From positions 1 to 26,813 of the forward strand of contig CBFHAI010000066.1 in NCBI GenBank assembly GCA_965653565.1: a DNA stretch of 26,813 nucleotides. Direction: 5' to 3'. Origin of the DNA: JALCLA01 sp965653565 (lineage in GTDB: Bacteria > Pseudomonadota > Gammaproteobacteria > Xanthomonadales > Xanthomonadaceae). The notes beneath the pieces were generated by a model. It saw only the letters and a program-made list of their open reading frames with translations, was not told where the DNA came from and searched no databases. Position 1 is the stretch's first letter. Every line of letters begins with the position of its first letter. The position numbers were made by a program, and so were the translations under genes. This document shows positions 23,331-26,813 of this stretch, one piece after another.

Positions 23331-24809
23331 TCACGAGGTATCGACCGGTATCTCGATCATGCAGCTGACGCCGTCGTCGCGCAGTTCGTAGCGCGTGGTG
23401 GCGCCCAGTTGGTAAGGCAGGGCGTGTTCGATGAGTTCGCGGCCGTAGCCGCTGCGCGGCGCGGTCGCGGGCATCGTGACGCCGGATTCGCGCCAGTCGA
23501 TGTGCAGGCGCGGCAGTTGGTCGTCGACGCGCGGCGTGACCTGCCAGGTCACCGACAACTGCGCACCCGGCTGCGACAACGCACCGTATTTCACCGCGTT
23601 CGTCGCCAGTTCGTGCACGGCCAGCACCACCGTCTGCACCGAGTTCGGCATCAGCGCCACGCCGCGCGGGCCTTCCAGCCGAACCTGGCCGCGCAACAGT
23701 TCGGTGGCGCCGTGCGCCGCCAGTTCGGCCATCAGCACGTCCTCGAAATCGACGTAACCGTTGGCACCGCGCGAAAGCAGACTCTGCACGCGCGACAGCG
23801 CATCCAGGCGCGGCACGAAGCGGGCGTTGAAATCCTCCAGCGAGGCGCTGCCCTCCAGTGTGTTTTGCACCACCGCGCGCACCACGGCGATCAGATTGCG
23901 GGTGCGGTGCTGCAGTTCGGCATTGAGCACGTGCAGTCGATCGGTGTGGGCCTTGGCGACGGTGACGTCCTCGCCGATGCCGCCGACCGCCGAGACGCGG
24001 CCGTGTTCGTCGCGCAGCGGAAACAAGGTGTCGCGAATCCAGCGCAACTCGCCGTCCGACGGCCGCAGCACGCGGAACTCGTGCGTCAGCCGCGCGCCCT
24101 GCTGCACGCGGCGCACGTTCTCCACCGCACGCTGGCGATCTTCGGCCAGGATCAACTCGGCCCAGCGGGTGAAATTGTCGCCCGAGAAAACGCGTTCGAA
24201 GGCTTCACCGTAGACGCTTTCGAACGCCGGGCTGACGTGCTCGAACTGCAGCGTCTGGGCATCGCGGATCCACAGGATATCGGCCGAGGCATCGCTGAAC
24301 TGGCGGAAGCGTTGCTCGCTGGCGCGCAGGGCCTCTTCGGCGTGGCGGCGTTCGGTGACATCCTGGCCGATCTTGAGGAAACCCTGCAGCGCGCCGGCCG
24401 CGCTGCGCAGCGCGACGGTCTTGCCTTCGATGAAGACGCGCGACCGATCCTTGCGCAGATGCCAGCGCACGTCGGGCGCACTGCCGCTGGCGGCGGCCCT
24501 GGCGAGTTCTTCGGCCGGCACGCCGGCAGCGCGATCTTCCGCCGTGAACAGCACTTCGAAGCGGGTGCCGACGGCCTCGTCGCGGGTCCAGCCAAAAATC
24601 GATTGCGCGCCGGGCAGCCAATCGACGATCGCGCCGTCCGGATCGAGCGAAAAAATCGCGTAATCGCGCGCGTTTCCGACGATCGCGCGAAAGCGTTCCT
24701 CGCTTTGCCGCAAGGCTTCCACGGTCGCCGCATCGGGCGCGCCATCCGCCGCGGTAGCCCCGCTCAGGTGGACGTGGCGCGCGCTTTCGAGCGGCTCGGC
24801 GCGCCTCAT
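23331..24809 (-). CDS. PAS-PAS sensor histidine kinase of the HWE family
   Basis: The 492-residue protein lacks membrane segments, so it is cytoplasmic. Two PAS domains are visible: about 34-158 (RFRAIVGNARDYAIFSLDPDG ... GFLKIGQDVTERR) and about 162-288 (RFRQFSDASADILWIRDAQT ... VGGIGEDVTVAK). The kinase core has LQHRTRNLIAVVRAV (His301), N-box HELATNAVKYGAL (Asn404), the defining WRE (439-441) and SGYGRELIEHALPYQL. HWE kinases often sense light, redox or stress through PAS; no cofactor site can be named. The ATG at 24809 shares one base with the response-regulator stop (TGATG), so the pair is coupled. HWE kinases are more usual in Alphaproteobacteria. Confidence 0.9.
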   Translation of the reverse strand: MRRAEPLESARHVHLSGATAADGAPDAATVEALRQSEERFRAIVGNARDYAIFSLDPDGAIVDWLPGAQSIFGWTRDEAVGTRFEVLFTAEDRAAGVPAEELARAAASGSAPDVRWHLRKDRSRVFIEGKTVALRSAAGALQGFLKIGQDVTERRHAEEALRASEQRFRQFSDASADILWIRDAQTLQFEHVSPAFESVYGEAFERVFSGDNFTRWAELILAEDRQRAVENVRRVQQGARLTHEFRVLRPSDGELRWIRDTLFPLRDEHGRVSAVGGIGEDVTVAKAHTDRLHVLNAELQHRTRNLIAVVRAVVQNTLEGSASLEDFNARFVPRLDALSRVQSLLSRGANGYVDFEDVLMAELAAHGATELLRGQVRLEGPRGVALMPNSVQTVVLAVHELATNAVKYGALSQPGAQLSVTWQVTPRVDDQLPRLHIDWRESGVTMPATAPRSGYGRELIEHALPYQLGATTRYELRDDGVSCMIEIPVDTS

Positions 24810-25201
24810 CACGGCGCCGTCATCGCGCGGCACAGCGCCTGGATCACATCGGCCACCTGCACCGGCTTCACGCACAGCGCCACCCGGCTGTAGCGCTCCG
24901 GCAACGCCGCGCGGTCGTAGCCGGTGGCGAACACGAACGGCACATCGGCTTCGAGCAAACGATCGGCCACCGGAAAGGCGGGCACATCGTTGAGCGTCAC
25001 ATCCAGAATCGCGGCATCGATTTCGGCGCCTTGCACGGTCGCGCTCGAATCGATCAACGCCAGCGCTTCGTTGACGCGCGCCACCGGTCCGATCACGGTG
25101 GCGCCGTTCTGGGCCAGCCCGCGCGACAGATAGGTCGCCACCAGATATTCGTCTTCGACGACGAGGATGCGGCGCTGGTTGAGGGGATTGACCGAGGCCA
25201 T
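24809..25201 (-). CDS. Single-domain response regulator paired with the HWE kinase
   Basis: The 130-residue protein is a lone receiver: acidic EDE (16-18), phosphoacceptor Asp67 in AAILDVTLND, FATGYD switch region and Lys112 in CVKPV. The absence of an output domain suggests a phosphate sink, shuttle, or a regulator acting through protein contact. The ATG at 25201 begins MASVNPLNQRRILVVEDEYL; an upstream ATG at 25300 would add a non-receiver, Arg-rich leader. The ILDV-LN and FATGYD forms are typical of receivers partnered with HWE/HisKA2 kinases. It is the first gene of the pair. Confidence 0.88.
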   Translation of the reverse strand: MASVNPLNQRRILVVEDEYLVATYLSRGLAQNGATVIGPVARVNEALALIDSSATVQGAEIDAAILDVTLNDVPAFPVADRLLEADVPFVFATGYDRAALPERYSRVALCVKPVQVADVIQALCRAMTAP

Positions 25202-25589
25202 CGATTGCTGCCGGAGTGGGCGGGTCGCGGAATCGCCGGTCGAAAGCGCGCGCGCTCGACCGCTTCTGCCGCCCAAACGAGGAAGCAATCGACATGCCAC
25301 GGCACGCTCGCATCAAACTTTCGCGCCGCCACTATTTCGCAATTTTCGCTGACTCGTCCCACCAAGCGGACGCGAGCGCAGCGCCTTGGACCGGCCGAAC
25401 TGAAGCATGCAAATCGCCAGAGCCCGCCGCGGCGAATCGTGCGTCTTTCGTGGCCCCGCCGCCGCAAAACCTTGATTCGCAAAGAACGCGCCGACGGCAC
25501 GGTTGCTGCAGCTTCCCTGCCGCCATCACGCTACGGCTATCGCTGCAGCGGGCACAGCCGAAATCAAAAATATTCCAAGGAGTCACACC
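25202..25589. other. 388-base divergent gap with nothing recognisable
   Basis: Gap between the response regulator (minus) and the glycine-zipper gene (plus). It must hold both promoters, but I see no convincing -35/-10 pair on either strand. Open frames here are short, Arg/Pro-rich and without a ribosome site. AAGGAGT just before 25590 is the ribosome site of the next gene. Confidence 0.5.
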
Positions 25590-26054
25590 ATGAAAGACGT
25601 CAAGAAGGATCATTCGATCGGTGCGGGTACTGGCGCAGGCGCCGGTGCACTCACTGGCGCGTCCGTGGGCGCAGCCGTAGGTGGCCCGGCCGGCGCTGCC
25701 GTCGGCGCGGTGGTGGGCGCCGTGGCCGGTGCGAAGGTCGGCGATTCGATCGCTGAAGTGGTCAATCCCACCGAATACACCAGCTACTGGAAGAGCAACT
25801 ACACCACGCGTCCGTACTACACGGACACCTACAGCTGGAACGATTACGATCCGGCCTACCGCTACGGCTACGACGCCTACTCGAAGTATCGCGGCAAGCC
25901 CTTCGATACCGTCGAGAGCGATCTGGGCCGCGACTGGGATTCGGTCAAGGGTAATTCGCGCCTGGCCTGGAACGATGCGAAGTCGGCGGTGCGCGATGGC
26001 TGGCACCACGTCGAACGCTCGATCCCGGGCGACTTCGACCGAGACGGTCGCTGA
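25590..26054 (+). CDS. Glycine-zipper protein, probable envelope/stress protein
   Basis: The 154-residue protein has no cleavable signal peptide. Residues about 10-52 are a Gly/Ala/Val repeat (GAGTGAGAGALTGASVGAAV and on) of the GxxxG glycine-zipper kind, which packs helices in membranes. A soluble part follows, rich in Tyr/Asp/Trp (TEYTSYWKSNYTTRPYY, DTYSWNDYDPAYRYGYDAY), then GRDWDSVKGNSRLAWNDAKS and AVRDGWHHVER. Similar proteins, with a zipper, NPTEY, DY-PAYRYG and VRDGWHHVER, occur in many proteobacteria and are often stress-induced in my recollection. Strong AAGGAGT precedes the ATG. It is monocistronic with its own terminator and divergent from the HWE pair. Confidence 0.78.
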   Translation: MKDVKKDHSIGAGTGAGAGALTGASVGAAVGGPAGAAVGAVVGAVAGAKVGDSIAEVVNPTEYTSYWKSNYTTRPYYTDTYSWNDYDPAYRYGYDAYSKYRGKPFDTVESDLGRDWDSVKGNSRLAWNDAKSAVRDGWHHVERSIPGDFDRDGR

Positions 26055-26065
26055 TCCCTGCGAAG

Positions 26066-26083
26066 GCGGCGCGTTAGCGCCGC
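26066..26083. other. Short GC hairpin
   Basis: GCGGCGC-GTTA-GCGCCGC is a perfect 7-bp stem with a 4-base loop, 12 bases after the glycine-zipper stop. It lacks a T-run, so it is more likely to stabilise RNA or assist the terminator 20 bases further on than to end transcription alone. Confidence 0.5.
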
Positions 26084-26101
26084 TTGAGCGAAAAGCAAGC
26101 T

Positions 26102-26139
26102 GCGGCCCGGATCGAAAGATCCGGGCCGCTTTGCTTTTT
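26102..26139 (+). terminator. Intrinsic terminator of the glycine-zipper gene
   Basis: A perfect 12-bp GC-rich stem (GCGGCCCGGATC at 26102-26113 with its complement at 26118-26129) closes a GAAA tetraloop. It is followed by TTTGCTTTTTG. It lies 47 bases after the stop. On the other strand the stem is followed by AGCTTGCTTTTC, so it might also end the convergent HemJ-like transcript, less efficiently. Confidence 0.88.
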
Positions 26140-26205
26140 GTAGAAATCGCTTCGGCTTCCCTCGCGCGCCGACGGACGCGCGCCCCCGCTACTCGTCCCT
26201 AACCC

Positions 26206-26625
26206 CTAAAACGGCTTCGCCAACACCAAAAACACAATCCCGATCAGCACGAACAACGGCGCCTCGTTGAACCACCGAAACCAGGTCGGACTGCGCGTGA
26301 CGCCCTGCGTTTCGGCGCGCTTGAGCATGCGACCGGCGACGATGAAATACGCCAGCAGCAAGGCCACCAGCAACAGCTTGGCGTGCAGCCATCCACCGGC
26401 GATGCCGAAGTAAAACCACAACACCAGCCCCAACACCATCGCCAGCCCGAACATATGGTGGCCGAACCGATACAACCGCCGCCCCATCAACACCAACCGC
26501 GCCCGCACCGCGGCATCGTCCCCGGCCTCGGCGAGATTCACCAGGATGCGCGGCAAGTAAAACACCGTCGCCATCCACGCCATGACGAACACCAGATGGA
26601 AGGTTTTGGTCCACAGATAGGCCAT
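26206..26625 (-). CDS. HemJ/CopD-like four-helix membrane protein
   Basis: The 139-residue protein starts MAYLWTKTFHLVFVMAWMATVFYLPRILVN. This is the opening of HemJ (UPF0093) and related CopD-fold proteins: an early His10 and a YLPR motif. Further landmarks are RRLYRFGHHMFG (49-60), WLHAKLLLVALLLAYF and the end WFNEAPLFVLIGIVFLVLAKPF. HemJ oxidises protoporphyrinogen IX to protoporphyrin IX in heme synthesis. Some relatives are annotated only as CopD family, so the reaction is probable, not proven. The ATG at 26625 follows AAGGAA; the longer reading to 26730 has no membrane helix and no ribosome site. No gene is recognisable in the remaining 188 bases. Confidence 0.75.
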   Translation of the reverse strand: MAYLWTKTFHLVFVMAWMATVFYLPRILVNLAEAGDDAAVRARLVLMGRRLYRFGHHMFGLAMVLGLVLWFYFGIAGGWLHAKLLLVALLLAYFIVAGRMLKRAETQGVTRSPTWFRWFNEAPLFVLIGIVFLVLAKPF

Positions 26626-26813
26626 CGTGATTTCCTTGGGCGACAAAAGGAGAGGATAGCTGCCCGAGCCCGGCGCCATCTCGGCGACACCTTCGCAAAT
26701 CGCGCGTGAAACCGCCCTCAACACTCCCACCCCACGCCATCCGCTCTTGCGCGCAGGAAGCGCGCGCTCTGGCTGTTCAAAGGGGCCCCTGTGCCGCGGC
26801 GCGGCGGCGGAGG

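Noticed and set aside
25216..25593. 125-codon plus-strand frame in the divergent gap
   Set aside because: It is Arg/Pro/Ala-rich without motif, has no Shine-Dalgarno, and runs into the ribosome site of the next gene.
26626..26813. Possible start of a further gene at the right edge
   Set aside because: Open frames on both strands are short and lack a ribosome site or recognisable residues.

Overview
The window is chromosomal DNA from a high-GC Gram-negative bacterium. Many features fit the Xanthomonadales (Lysobacteraceae/Rhodanobacteraceae): PurT, an SPFH/ribbon-helix-helix operon, dispersed GGGAATCGGGAGTC-type repeats, GTG starts and 1-4 nt gene overlaps. This placement is inferred from gene content and style; no rRNA or taxonomic marker is present. 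I see no tRNA, rRNA, CRISPR array, transposase, integrase or phage gene.

Layout. Positions 1-925 hold the end of an AlkA-type glycosylase overlapping an Ogt-type DNA methyltransferase (alkylation repair). Positions 966-3111 hold a secreted glutaredoxin-like protein and a secreted NTF2-like protein (both minus) and a six-helix membrane protein (plus). Positions 3297-6079 are an accessory stretch of five small plus-strand genes of unknown function with looser spacing. Spot counts give 57-58% GC there, against 72% in a line of the helicase gene. Positions 6227-8359 form a minus-strand operon: SPFH/stomatin-like protein, ribbon-helix-helix protein, DUF4177-like protein, VanY-like peptidase. A candidate operator precedes it, and a repeat-rich gap follows (8405-8686).

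Positions 8687-11031 encode two coupled secreted proteins (transglutaminase-like, then beta-propeller/phytase-like), divergent from purT and a small conserved gene (11110-12662). Positions 12920-19207 hold the most striking system: four minus-strand genes, each joined to the next by a 4-nt overlap. In transcription order they are a YfiR-like periplasmic protein, a hybrid histidine kinase with two receivers and an HPt domain, a receiver-GGDEF diguanylate cyclase, and a TonB-dependent receptor-like outer-membrane protein. The layout suggests one trans-envelope circuit ending in cyclic di-GMP. A BaeR/OmpR-type regulator is read divergently only 39 bp away.

Positions 20066-23100 hold a small Cys-containing protein, a Nudix hydrolase and a DeaD-type RNA helicase. 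The Nudix-helicase pair is bracketed by two related long inverted repeats built on GGACGCAAAGGACGCAAAG. Positions 23331-25201 hold a PAS-PAS-HWE sensor kinase coupled to a single-domain response regulator. Divergent from it is a glycine-zipper protein (25590-26054) with a strong terminator. The window ends with a HemJ/CopD-like membrane protein (26206-26625).
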